Made by a program: the position numbers and the translations under genes. From the NCBI GenBank assembly GCA_019358975.1, contig JAHHIL010000015.1, positions 1 through 64,000 of the forward strand: 64,000 nucleotides of DNA. The letters run 5' to 3'. The notes beneath the pieces were generated by a model, which did no database searches, was not told the origin of the DNA, and saw only the letters and a program-made list of their open reading frames with translations. The number at the start of each line of letters is the position of its first letter. Position 1 is the first letter of the stretch. This stretch comes from Trichocoleus desertorum ATA4-8-CV12 (lineage in GTDB: Bacteria; Cyanobacteriota; Cyanobacteriia; FACHB-46). This document shows, in pieces, positions 56,601 through 64,000 of this stretch.

Positions 56601-56708
56601 CTAGGAATCTAGAGAAACATACCTGGCATCATGACTGGAGTCGCTGCCTAGAACGCTATGCTCATTAACTAAATAGTTCTTACTGTTGGTATCCGAAATG
56701 TATGCCAT
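56601..56708 (-). pseudogene. N-terminal stub of a second RTX gene
   Basis: A 35-codon ORF starts MAYISDTNSKNYL, the same opening as the intact RTX gene downstream (MAYIPGNEQNNYL), and then runs into unrelated residues and a stop. It looks like the remains of a tandem duplicate whose body was deleted. Confidence 0.6.
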
Positions 56709-56994
56709 CAATGATTCCTCAACGAAGCTGGTAGCTATGTATTCCCTGTGGTATCTATCGTAAATTTAGCTACCACTTTGTAACTTCCTCCAGCAGATTC
56801 ACCCAGAAGCAGGATTTGGTGGATTTACTGAGCTGCTGACTGCCATTAGTATCAATTTCAGTAATGCCTCTATTTCGATTTCTGAGCTACTGGAATCTGG
56901 GGCGAGCCTAAAAGGGCGATCGCGTTGTCCAATTCACCCCGACATGAGCTAAAACTTTAGGGATAGAAACCTTGAATTTGCTTGACTATTAATA

Positions 56995-57273
56995 TTGCGC
57001 AGTCATCTAGTCACGCTCTTTGAGGGATCGCATTACGCTCAAGCTGATGTGTTGCGTCAAACTGCCAAGCGGCCTGCCGATCTAGCGGCTCGTTATGGGG
57101 GTGAGGAGTTTGCCATCCTGTTACCTAATACAGAAGCAGCATGTTTGGTACCGCAGTCTGATATGGCTCCCACTTTTTTGATTGCTGCGGCTGACAAAGC
57201 TCTATATCAGGCAGATGGCGGGACGCGATCGCCACTTGGTCTACAAATAAGGGTTTTGCAAATTAAGGATTAA
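56995..57273 (+). pseudogene. GGDEF-domain remnant
   Basis: The 92-codon ORF, with only a TTG start, contains the diguanylate cyclase core KRPADLAARYGGEEFAILLP (GGEEF) and the C-terminal helix LIAAADKALYQADGG. The segment between them is about 50 residues too short, and the N-terminal half of the domain is missing. There is no sensor domain upstream. It is a decayed fragment of a c-di-GMP synthase gene. Confidence 0.75.
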
Positions 57274-57368
57274 CAAAAACCTGATTACCAGAAACTCAAT
57301 TTCTCATTGGCATTTCGACACCGAATCTGTCAAAGTATTTCACAAAGCACTGTTGCCCAGGCAGGCCC

Positions 57369-58316
57369 ATGCTATCAGCTCGTTTTATTCGCTTTTTTCA
57401 ACACCTAAACTGGACAACGATTAAACAAGTGATTGATTCTGCTGGCAAGCAGCGGTTACCAGGTCTCTCGGCAGAAATGGCCTACAGTGCCATGCTGGGA
57501 ATGTTTCCAGCGATTCTAGCTCTACTGACCGCGATCGGATTGTTTGAATCTCTGCAAGGGACGCTGCAAACCCTAGCTTCTCAGCTCAGTCAAGTCGCCC
57601 CTGAAGAGGTGCAAGCTTTAATTGAAAACTTTGTGAAGGGTATTAGCCAAACCCGCAACCGCAGTTTATTTTCTCTCAGTTTCATTGCGGCGATTTGGGC
57701 TTCTTCAGGTGCGCTGAGTGCGGCAATGACCGCCTTTGATCATATCCAGCAAATTCCCCCAGAGCAAACCCGCCCGTTTTGGAAAGCTAAATTAGTTTCC
57801 TTAGCGCTCACGATCGGCACAATTTTACTGTTACTAGTGGCGTCTTTCTTGATGTTTATTAGTGACTTAATTATCAAACATGTCGCGAGTCAAAGTGGCT
57901 TTTTAGGATCAGGGCTGTTGTCTACTTGGCGGTTACTCAGTTGGCCGTCAGCGCTAGGCATTGTCTCTGCGGCATTTGCCTTTATTTATCGCTATGGGCC
58001 GAGCAAATGGAAACTGGGAACGCCGATTATGCCTGGAGCAGTAATGGCGGCAGTATCTTGGGCCATGCTCTCCAGCTTATTTCGGTTTTATGTGTCCCAG
58101 TTTGGCGACTTCAACCGAGCCTATGGAGCAATTGGCGCAGTCATTGTCTTGTTGCTGTGGCTCTACTTAAGCTCGTTAGTCTTGCTAATTGGCAACCAGT
58201 TAAATGTCACCGTTGGCGCGGCCATGCAGCAACACCAGCAGAAAACCCTTCAAGCGACTCAATTAGCGCGCTCGTTGCAGCCCAGCGACAATTCCAGTCC
58301 CGATGGTCAAAAATAG
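57369..58316 (+). CDS. YihY/BrkB family inner-membrane protein
   Basis: The 315-residue polytopic protein of the YihY/UPF0761 family (formerly called RNase BN in error) has six or so membrane helices. Conserved motifs include LSAEMAYSAMLGMFPAILAL, FIAAIWASSGALSAAMTAFD, FRFYVSQFGDFNRAYGAIGA and LLLWLYLSSLVLLIGNQLNV. The C-terminal tail is polar (QQHQQKTLQATQLARSLQPS). The transported or sensed molecule is unknown. Its 3' end overlaps a small gene on the other strand by 54 bp. Confidence 0.9.
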   Translation: MLSARFIRFFQHLNWTTIKQVIDSAGKQRLPGLSAEMAYSAMLGMFPAILALLTAIGLFESLQGTLQTLASQLSQVAPEEVQALIENFVKGISQTRNRSLFSLSFIAAIWASSGALSAAMTAFDHIQQIPPEQTRPFWKAKLVSLALTIGTILLLLVASFLMFISDLIIKHVASQSGFLGSGLLSTWRLLSWPSALGIVSAAFAFIYRYGPSKWKLGTPIMPGAVMAAVSWAMLSSLFRFYVSQFGDFNRAYGAIGAVIVLLLWLYLSSLVLLIGNQLNVTVGAAMQQHQQKTLQATQLARSLQPSDNSSPDGQK

Positions 58317-58454
58317 CAAAAACCAGATAATGGCGCTAGAAAGAAAAGACAACAGGCCAAATCCCCTCAAAATCCAAACAACCCCAGTGATCCCCAAACA
58401 AATGAGAAAAATCTTGGTGGTGGGGTGAGAAAAGTACCGAGAAAAATTATTCAC
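58263..58454 (-). CDS. Small two-helix membrane protein
   Basis: The 63-residue protein has two hydrophobic helices (FLICLGITGVVWILRGFGLL; AIIWFLLFLTIGTGIVAGL) and a short basic end. Similar proteins of about 60 residues (with GFGLLxFL and IGTGIVxGLQR) occur in other cyanobacteria, as I recall. No function is known. It overlaps the tail of the YihY gene on the opposite strand, so the two 3' ends could form antisense RNA. Confidence 0.65.
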   Translation of the reverse strand: MNNFSRYFSHPTTKIFLICLGITGVVWILRGFGLLSFLSSAIIWFLLFLTIGTGIVAGLQRAR

Positions 58455-58705
58455 GGGAATAGTTGCCTCAACTTTGCAAGCGATCGCTTCGTTTTGGCTT
58501 CATTTTGACATGAGAAGCCTGAGCCTGCCCACAGCAGTTGAGTTGGTAAGGGTTCAAGTTTTAGGTATTTGAGTCAAATGAATAGTTGCCTAGCGTAGAG
58601 TTAGTTTACAGATTCTTACAAAATTTTGCTGAATCTTTATCCAGAACTCGTTTCTTTCTCTGGGGATCTCGGTAAGGTGGGAATATCAGACGATCCTGAG
58701 CCTAC

Positions 58706-59272
58706 ATGACTGTTGATTCATTTGACGGCAATTGTCTAGCATCTACCTCGAACCGCAACTGGCGTGACCAGGAAGCTCTAGTACGAGGTGAGATTTTGCT
58801 GAGTACCAGAGCCCATTCTGCATGGGGTGGGGCGGTTACGGCTTCAATGTATCTACCCTTGTCGCGATCGCTAGCTTGGCAGCAGCTAACCGACTATCCA
58901 CGCTGGGTACAATACTTCCCCGATTTGGTTCGCAGTGAGGTGCTACACCGAGGCGATGGTGTCAATTCGGGCAGAAAACGGCTCTACCAAGTGGCGAGTA
59001 AAGCGTTTCTCTTTTTTACCGCTCAAGTTGAAGTTTATCTAGGGGTTGTAGAGACTGTCCACCAAAAAATTCAGTTTCGTCAGGAGCAAGGAAGTTTCAC
59101 CGATTTTGCGGCTGATCTGACCTTGCAAGATTATTTGAGCGGAACTCTCCTATCCTATTCAGTGCAAGCAACCCCCGCGATTCCGGTGCCCTCTGTGTTT
59201 GTGCAACAAGCCATCCAGTTAGATTTGCCAACTAACATGCGGAAGATGCGCCAAGTGCTTTGTGTTGGTTAG
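58706..59272 (+). CDS. SRPBCC (START/cyclase-like) family protein
   Basis: This 188-residue protein belongs to the SRPBCC helix-grip fold. Blocks AVTASMYLPLSRSLAWQQLT, DYPRWVQYFPDLVRSEVLHR and KRLYQVASKAFLFFTAQVEV match cyanobacterial cyclase/dehydrase-type (DUF-like) members. They bind hydrophobic ligands in a deep cavity. Which ligand is not predictable here. There is no signal peptide. It precedes the secreted protein gene by 50 bp and may be co-transcribed with it. Confidence 0.8.
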   Translation: MTVDSFDGNCLASTSNRNWRDQEALVRGEILLSTRAHSAWGGAVTASMYLPLSRSLAWQQLTDYPRWVQYFPDLVRSEVLHRGDGVNSGRKRLYQVASKAFLFFTAQVEVYLGVVETVHQKIQFRQEQGSFTDFAADLTLQDYLSGTLLSYSVQATPAIPVPSVFVQQAIQLDLPTNMRKMRQVLCVG

Positions 59273-59321
59273 ATTGCTTTAGAGCGCCACTAGATTGTCC
59301 ACCCTCATTGATGAGGTTTTT

Positions 59322-60125
59322 ATGACTTCCTGCTTCCCACTGCAATCGCAAGCTCATCGTGACTCGTTCGCTACAAGACTCTCGACTCTGGCTCGTTGGG
59401 GCAGGGTGGCTTGGGGAGGGATGGCGATCGCCACACTGGGGACGATGGTATCGCTGAGTTTCGCGGGTACTGCCACCGCAGCGACTCCTGCCTCTCTAGC
59501 GGATTCTCCCGCCGCTCAGAAACTCAACAAAATGTTCTCCCCCAAAATTCAGCAGGTGCTCAATGCTTGTAGTCAGCAAGGGAGCGTCAATTTGAGTGCG
59601 GGGGCTGACCAAGATGGCTCGGTCATCTGCGCCGATGGAGCCCGGAACTCGGCAGTTCGATTTAATGATTACGTCAGCACTGTGTCCGATTTTCTTTCAG
59701 CGAGTTTCTTGGTGGGAGTTCGGGCGGCGCTCAATTCTTATCCGGGGGCGCAAATGGATATGGTGACTAGCTATTTGGCAACGGCAGATGGCAAAGCGTC
59801 TCTGCAAGAAGCGCTGACAAACGCCATTACTACCAGCGGTCTGGTACCCCCAAACTCTCAGAAGTCGGTAACTTTGTTAGTCGATCGGGTGATGCAGCGA
59901 TCGCTACCTATTCTACAAAGCACAGGCAAATTCAATAACTTGTTTGGCAGCACCGAACAATATCGCCAAGTAGCAGATAAGTTCTGTAAACCCCCTGGCT
60001 TGACTATAGAACAAGCGAAAGGCTTAGTTCCGCAACTAGATACTGTGCAAATTTATGCGATTTGTGTGCAGGAATCTGGCTTGTCTGACGAAGTGCAAAA
60101 GGAGATCCAGCAGCCAGTTAAGTAG
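59322..60125 (+). CDS. Secreted hypothetical protein
   Basis: The 267-residue precursor starts at ATG 59322, with GAGG five bases upstream; the TTG at 59295 lacks one. It has a long signal peptide (WGGMAIATLGTMVSLSFAGT, ending ATAA near residue 45). The mature part has four cysteines (ACSQQG, VICADG, KFCKPPG, YAICVQ) that could form two disulfides. No known domain is recognisable. An alpha-helical, periplasmic or lumenal protein is the most I can say. Confidence 0.65.
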   Translation: MTSCFPLQSQAHRDSFATRLSTLARWGRVAWGGMAIATLGTMVSLSFAGTATAATPASLADSPAAQKLNKMFSPKIQQVLNACSQQGSVNLSAGADQDGSVICADGARNSAVRFNDYVSTVSDFLSASFLVGVRAALNSYPGAQMDMVTSYLATADGKASLQEALTNAITTSGLVPPNSQKSVTLLVDRVMQRSLPILQSTGKFNNLFGSTEQYRQVADKFCKPPGLTIEQAKGLVPQLDTVQIYAICVQESGLSDEVQKEIQQPVK

Positions 60126-60352
60126 AAGCAAGATTCCAGATCAAGAGGACGATCGGACGGTGGGCTCCGGTGTCACTGGGGTTTCAGGTGCGATCGCCTC
60201 TAGATCAGCTTGGACAATTGGTTAAAGATCCGATCGCGGTGTGATCAAGTTGTTGCGATCGCGCCCATTGCTACTAACACCACAGCCTGATGAAACCGGA
60301 CTCACTCGAAAAGCGATTACGCTGAAAAAGCGGCCTTATTGAGTTAGCCCTA

Positions 60353-62629
60353 GTGAGTCTAAAAGATCTAAAACTCCACCATCAATATCGTAGCGATCGC
60401 CATAATTTGCTGCAAGATTTCTACATCCCTTGTCTCCAGCAGGCGATTACTTACGATCGCGCGGTGGGCTTTTTCTCCAGCACTTCTTTAACTTTAGCGG
60501 CTCAAGGATTGACGGCTTTTATCAGCTCTAGCGGCAAAATGCGGCTAATTGCTTCGCCTCAGTTGTCAGTTGAAGATGTCGCAGCGATCGCCCAGGGCTT
60601 GAAGCAACGAGAAGAAGTGATTGTTGAGGTGGTGAATCGTGAGCTAGAGCAGGAATTTGATCAGATTGCTCAAGATCGGCTCGCCTGCCTAGCTTGGCTC
60701 CTCAGCCAAGAGATTTTAGAGATTAAATTGGCTGTTTATCGAGATCTACGCAATCAAGGGGTTTATCACGAAAAGCTGGGTATCTTTAGGGATACAGCAG
60801 GATACGTGGTAGCCTTCAGCGGTTCCGCCAACGAAAGTGAAAGCGCCTACCAGCGAAACTTTGAGTGCCTCGATGTATTTCACTCTTGGCGATCGGGAGA
60901 TGAGGAACGAATTACCGAGAAGCTAGAAAACTTTGAGCAGCTTTGGCAGAACCAAACGCCAGAGTTGGATGTGATTGATTTCCCAGCAGCAGCCAAACGA
61001 GGGCTGTTGAAGCACTGTCCTAAGCAATTTCCCAGGGAGGGGTTAGAAAAGGAGACAGGAGCCAGAAGTCAGGAGTCAGCAGGGAGGGATGGGAAGTGCA
61101 GGGAGATCAGAGATAAGCGGCGAAAGGTAGAGGCACAAGGGATCTCGCCCAATAGAAGCCAAGAGCCAAAAGGAAAATATGAACCGTTGGGAGCTAAGCG
61201 ACAAAAACGAGAGGACAATCCAACTTCTGAATCCTGGCTCCTGACTCCTCACTCCTTACTCCTATCTCCTACCTCAGTTCCAAGTCTCCCTCCCTGGCTC
61301 ACATTACGCCCCTATCAACAACAAGCCATTGATAACTGGTTTGCCAATCAGGGACGAGGCACGCTGAAGATGGCAACTGGCAGCGGCAAAACCATTACCG
61401 CACTAGCGATCGCAGCCGCACTTTTCCAGAAGATTGGACTCCAAGGATTACTGATTGTTTGTCCCTACCGTCATCTAGTGACTCAATGGGCCAGAGAAGC
61501 CCAGAAGTTTGGCCTTGACCCTATTTTGGCGTTTGAAAATGTTCGGAGCTGGCAGGGACAATTATCCACCCAACTTTATAATGTCCGTTCTAGCCATCAA
61601 CCGTTTCTGACAGTGATTACCACGAATGCCACCCTGATTAGTCAGAGTTTTCAATCTCAGTTGCTCTACTTTCCTGACAAGACCCTGATTATCGGAGACG
61701 AAGCCCATAATCTAGGATCTCCTCAGCTAGAAAAGCGCTTGCCACGAAACATTGGGCTACGGCTGGCTCTATCCGCCACCCCAGAGCGTTATTTCGATGA
61801 CGAAGGCACGCGATCGCTGCTGAACTATTTTGGTCCTGTTTTGGAGCCAGAGTTTACCTTAGCCGATGCGATGCGGGTAGGAGCCTTGGTGCGGTACTAC
61901 TACCATCCAATTTTGATTGAACTCACAGATGTAGAAACTAAGCGCTATGCCGAGTTGACTGCCAAAATTGCCAGAGTCTTGTCCTTAGAAGATGACGAAA
62001 CGGATGCTGCGGTAGCGGCGTTATCCATGCAACGGGCCAAACTGATTGGCAATGCCGCGAATAAATTAGTAGCTTTGCGATCGCTGATGTCATCTCGTCT
62101 CCAGACCAGTCATACCCTGTTTTACTGCGGGGATGGTTCGGTGGAAGATGAGCGGACGGCTGATAGCAATCGCCAACTCAACGCCGTGGTCAAACTTCTT
62201 GGCTCAGAATTAGGCTATCGGGTCACTACTTACACTGCTGAAACTTCCCTCGACAAGCGCGAAGATCTACGGCAACAGTTTGAATTGGGAGAGTTACAAG
62301 GCTTGGTGGCGATTCGCTGCCTAGATGAGGGGGTGGACATTCCCGCCATAGAAACTGCTGTCATGCTGGCAAGTAGCAGCAATCCTCGACAATTTATTCA
62401 GCGCCGAGGCCGAGTACTGCGACCCCATCCGAACAAGCAACGCGCCACGTTATTCGACATGATTGTATTACCACCTGACTTGGGGCGAAACACGTTTGAG
62501 GTAGAGCGTAATCTGTTACGGAAGGAATTGAAGCGGTTTTTAGAATTTGCCGACCTAGCCGACAATGCCGCAGAGGCCAGAGTGAAGTTGTTAGCACTGC
62601 AAAGTCAATACGGGCTATTAGATGTTTAG
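60353..62629 (+). CDS. PLD-like domain / DEAH-box helicase, defence-type
   Basis: The 758-residue protein starts at GTG. An N-terminal phospholipase-D-like nuclease domain (about 1-225) has one HxK motif, H139/K141 in VYHEKLGIF, followed by AFSGSANESESA. A repeat-derived, disordered linker (about 228-316) leads to an SF2 helicase (about 318-758): Walker A MATGSGKTITALA, DEAH in IIGDEAHNLGS, LALSATPERYF (motif III) and IQRRGRVLRPHP (motif VI). Proteins with this layout occur in phage-defence and DNA-modification loci. The next genes, on the same strand, support that. The inserted linker makes it longer than usual. Confidence 0.88.
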   Translation: MSLKDLKLHHQYRSDRHNLLQDFYIPCLQQAITYDRAVGFFSSTSLTLAAQGLTAFISSSGKMRLIASPQLSVEDVAAIAQGLKQREEVIVEVVNRELEQEFDQIAQDRLACLAWLLSQEILEIKLAVYRDLRNQGVYHEKLGIFRDTAGYVVAFSGSANESESAYQRNFECLDVFHSWRSGDEERITEKLENFEQLWQNQTPELDVIDFPAAAKRGLLKHCPKQFPREGLEKETGARSQESAGRDGKCREIRDKRRKVEAQGISPNRSQEPKGKYEPLGAKRQKREDNPTSESWLLTPHSLLLSPTSVPSLPPWLTLRPYQQQAIDNWFANQGRGTLKMATGSGKTITALAIAAALFQKIGLQGLLIVCPYRHLVTQWAREAQKFGLDPILAFENVRSWQGQLSTQLYNVRSSHQPFLTVITTNATLISQSFQSQLLYFPDKTLIIGDEAHNLGSPQLEKRLPRNIGLRLALSATPERYFDDEGTRSLLNYFGPVLEPEFTLADAMRVGALVRYYYHPILIELTDVETKRYAELTAKIARVLSLEDDETDAAVAALSMQRAKLIGNAANKLVALRSLMSSRLQTSHTLFYCGDGSVEDERTADSNRQLNAVVKLLGSELGYRVTTYTAETSLDKREDLRQQFELGELQGLVAIRCLDEGVDIPAIETAVMLASSSNPRQFIQRRGRVLRPHPNKQRATLFDMIVLPPDLGRNTFEVERNLLRKELKRFLEFADLADNAAEARVKLLALQSQYGLLDV
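61047..61275. repeat. Dispersed repeat inside the helicase gene
   Basis: GGAGACAGGAGCCAGA (61051-61066) and the inverted sequence CCTGGCTCCTGACTCC (61233-61248) match at 14 of 16 positions. Sequences between and around them are purine-rich, then pyrimidine-rich, with CTCCTnACTCC units. This GGAGTCAGGAGCCAGGA type is a known dispersed repeat style in cyanobacteria. It stays in frame and encodes residues about 232-308. Confidence 0.7.
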
Positions 62630-62658
62630 TCTTACCCCCTACCAACACGAATGCCTGA

Positions 62659-62770
62659 CGACTGAAGTCGCGGCTACAAGAACAAAGACCGCCTTCGCGG
62701 TCTCATTGTTGAAAAGGTGATTTTAGCCTGCGTAGGCAGGCTTGGTTCCAGTAGCCCCAAGCTTTAGCTT
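62659..62770. repeat. Row of small hairpins (dispersed repeat)
   Basis: Four palindromes follow one another: CGACTGAAGTCG (62659-62670), GACCGCCTTCGCGGTC (62687-62702), AGCCTGCGTAGGCAGGCT (62725-62742) and AAGCTTTAGCTT (about 62759-62770). This resembles a composite repeat common in cyanobacterial spacers. It separates the helicase from the small gene and may end or process the transcript. Confidence 0.75.
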
Positions 62771-62865
62771 GCGGCATTTTAACGATTCATGCAGGAGGTT
62801 AAGGTAGCCACCGTAATGACGCTCAGGTATTCGCATTACAATGACTTAATAAAAAGGGTTGATTA

Positions 62866-63078
62866 GTGGGATCTGCCCTTACCAGTTCCCGCGATCGCTC
62901 ACCCATGTCCCCAGCCTTCAGCATGAATGAAGTTCAGAAGCCCATCACCACTGCTCCTAAAGAAGTTCAGCAAATCATTCAAAAAGTTCTAGAACTGGAA
63001 AAAGACAGACTCGATAAAAACGATCGCGGTCATGTCAACGAAGATATTGTAAAAATCATCAAGGAAGCGGTGCAATGA
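62866..63078 (+). CDS. Small protein of a DNA-modification/defence locus
   Basis: The 70-residue protein may start at GTG 62866, or at an internal ATG at 62905 or 62923. The conserved part is probably from EVQKPITTAPKEVQQIIQKV to the end (LELEKDRLDKND, NEDIVKIIKEAVQ), a charged two-helix unit. It resembles the small protein annotated beside dnd-type genes as a DNA-modification-associated small protein. I have not verified that by search. Its stop overlaps the next start (ATGA at 63075), so translation is coupled with the DndD-like ATPase. Confidence 0.65.
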   Translation: MGSALTSSRDRSPMSPAFSMNEVQKPITTAPKEVQQIIQKVLELEKDRLDKNDRGHVNEDIVKIIKEAVQ

Positions 63079-64000
63079 AGCTGACGGCGCTGAGACTCTG
63101 CAACTTTCGCCAGTTTTATGGACAGACTCCAGAAATTTTGCTGGCTAGGGCAGACGATCGCAACGTCACGATGATTCATGGCAACAATGGCTCTGGAAAA
63201 ACAGGATTGCTCAATGCTTTTACCTGGGTGCTGTTTGAACGATTTACCGCCGCCTTTGCCTCACCAGAGCAGTTGGTGAATCAGCGGGCGATCGCAGAGG
63301 CCAAATCGGGCGATCGCGTGGAATGCTGGGTAGAAATTGCCTTTGAGCATGATGGGAAACGCTATCGAGTTAAGCGGCAAATTAATGCTGACAAGCGCAA
63401 AGCTGGAGTGGAAACCAGCAAAAGTGAGCTGTTCTTATTGGTGGCTGGAGATGACGGGCGTTGGTCGTCACTGCCTGCATCGCAACAACCAGAGGATGTA
63501 ATTAGCCGCATCTTGCCAAAGAGCCTGCACCAATATTTCTTCTTTGATGGCGAGCGGATTGAGCAAATTGTCCGCTCCAACAACCGAGCTGAAATTGCTG
63601 AGGCTACGAAAAAGCTGTTAGGCGTAGAAGTCCTCGATCGCGCTATTAAGCACCTGAATAATGCCCGAAAAACTCTGGAGCAAGAACTGGAGAGTATTGG
63701 CGATGCAGAAACAAAAAGCTTGCTAGGGCAAAAGCGGCAAAGATCACAAGAAATTGAGCAGCTAGAAACTCGGCAAGCGGAGATTGAGCAGGAGTTAATT
63801 TACCAGGCGCAACTGAAGCAGGAATACAGCCAACGCTTGCGAGAACTGAGTGAGGTCGCCCAACTCCAACGCCAGCGAGATACTTTAGCCGCTCAACAGC
63901 AGGAAATTCGCGATCGCCTGCAACAAAGCAAAGCCCAACTGAAGCGATCGCTTTCGACTCAAGGCTACACCGTGTTTCTCTCCGACGTAACCGCCCAGTT
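63075..64000 (+). CDS. DndD-like SMC/Rad50 ATPase (partial, runs off the window)
   Basis: The frame is open from ATG 63075 to the window end (308 residues seen). It begins MKLTALRLCNFRQFYG, with Walker A GNNGSGKTGLL (residues 36-46), then SLHQYFFFDGERIEQIVRSN, and from about 190 a long coiled coil (HLNNARKTLEQELESIGDAE, IEQLETRQAEIEQELIYQAQ). This is the layout of DndD/SMC-type ATPases (DndD is about 660 residues). DndD acts with DndC/DndE and IscS in phosphorothioate DNA modification. Related ATPases serve in other defence systems. Its second half, with Walker B, lies outside this window. Coupled to the small gene upstream. Confidence 0.85.
   Translation, partial: MKLTALRLCNFRQFYGQTPEILLARADDRNVTMIHGNNGSGKTGLLNAFTWVLFERFTAAFASPEQLVNQRAIAEAKSGDRVECWVEIAFEHDGKRYRVKRQINADKRKAGVETSKSELFLLVAGDDGRWSSLPASQQPEDVISRILPKSLHQYFFFDGERIEQIVRSNNRAEIAEATKKLLGVEVLDRAIKHLNNARKTLEQELESIGDAETKSLLGQKRQRSQEIEQLETRQAEIEQELIYQAQLKQEYSQRLRELSEVAQLQRQRDTLAAQQQEIRDRLQQSKAQLKRSLSTQGYTVFLSDVTAQ

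Noticed and set aside
57369-58316. Ribonuclease BN
   Set aside because: The old name of this membrane-protein family is a misannotation; the sequence has no nuclease motif.

Overview
The window is chromosomal DNA from a cyanobacterium. The HIP1 octamer GCGATCGC is scattered densely through genes and spacers. It carries ndhL, a CPP1-like protein, HetZ, DUF3007, DUF2301, DUF928, the cyanobacterial-type RNase II and a tRNA-Leu(UAA) split by a group I intron. HetZ plus many multidomain histidine kinases and secreted repeat proteins point to a filamentous, Leptolyngbya/Trichocoleus-like lineage. That placement is inference, because there is no rRNA in the window.

Layout. 0-10 kb: a HAD-phosphatase remnant, a CPP1-like membrane protein, an OmpR-type regulator converging on a REC-GAF histidine kinase, hetZ, a YciO/Sua5 protein, larC (with a repeat inserted in frame) and two tandem small lipoproteins. 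10-17 kb: a glutathione-reductase-like flavoprotein with altered key residues, a UPF0104 membrane protein, a conserved unknown, the intron-bearing tRNA-Leu, and the cluster ndhL-DUF3007-trpA. 17-29 kb: a same-strand surface locus of a DUF11/SdrD-like protein, a 1206-residue outer-membrane barrel protein, a DUF11-repeat protein, a FecR protein and a CHASE2 hybrid histidine kinase whose start overlaps fecR. 29-46 kb: RluE-type pseudouridine synthase, a 1430-residue PAS/GAF kinase with a phytochrome-like GAF, a glutathione-transferase-like reductase, DUF928, a proline iminopeptidase, a pentapeptide-repeat protein and housekeeping genes (yjbQ, dprA, moeA and others). 46-50 kb: rpmG-rpsR-RNase II, then an FHA protein. 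50.7-57.3 kb: a decay zone with a truncated Uma2 gene, a two-CxxC gene split by an ISKra4-type insertion sequence (8-bp target duplication), a SWIM-type gene that lost its zinc finger and is frameshifted, an RTX gene beside the stub of a second copy, and a GGDEF remnant. 60-64 kb: a PLD-like/DEAH helicase, a small acidic protein and a DndD-like SMC ATPase that runs off the end. These resemble the edge of a DNA-modification or phage-defence locus.

The loci that seem most worth follow-up are: the DUF11/barrel/FecR/CHASE2 assembly as a possible envelope-sensing system; the helicase/small protein/DndD-like trio; the reductase whose conserved Lys-Glu pair is reversed; and two genes (larC and the helicase) in which dispersed repeats have been captured as in-frame protein linkers. 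All family assignments come from reading motifs by eye; no database search was run.
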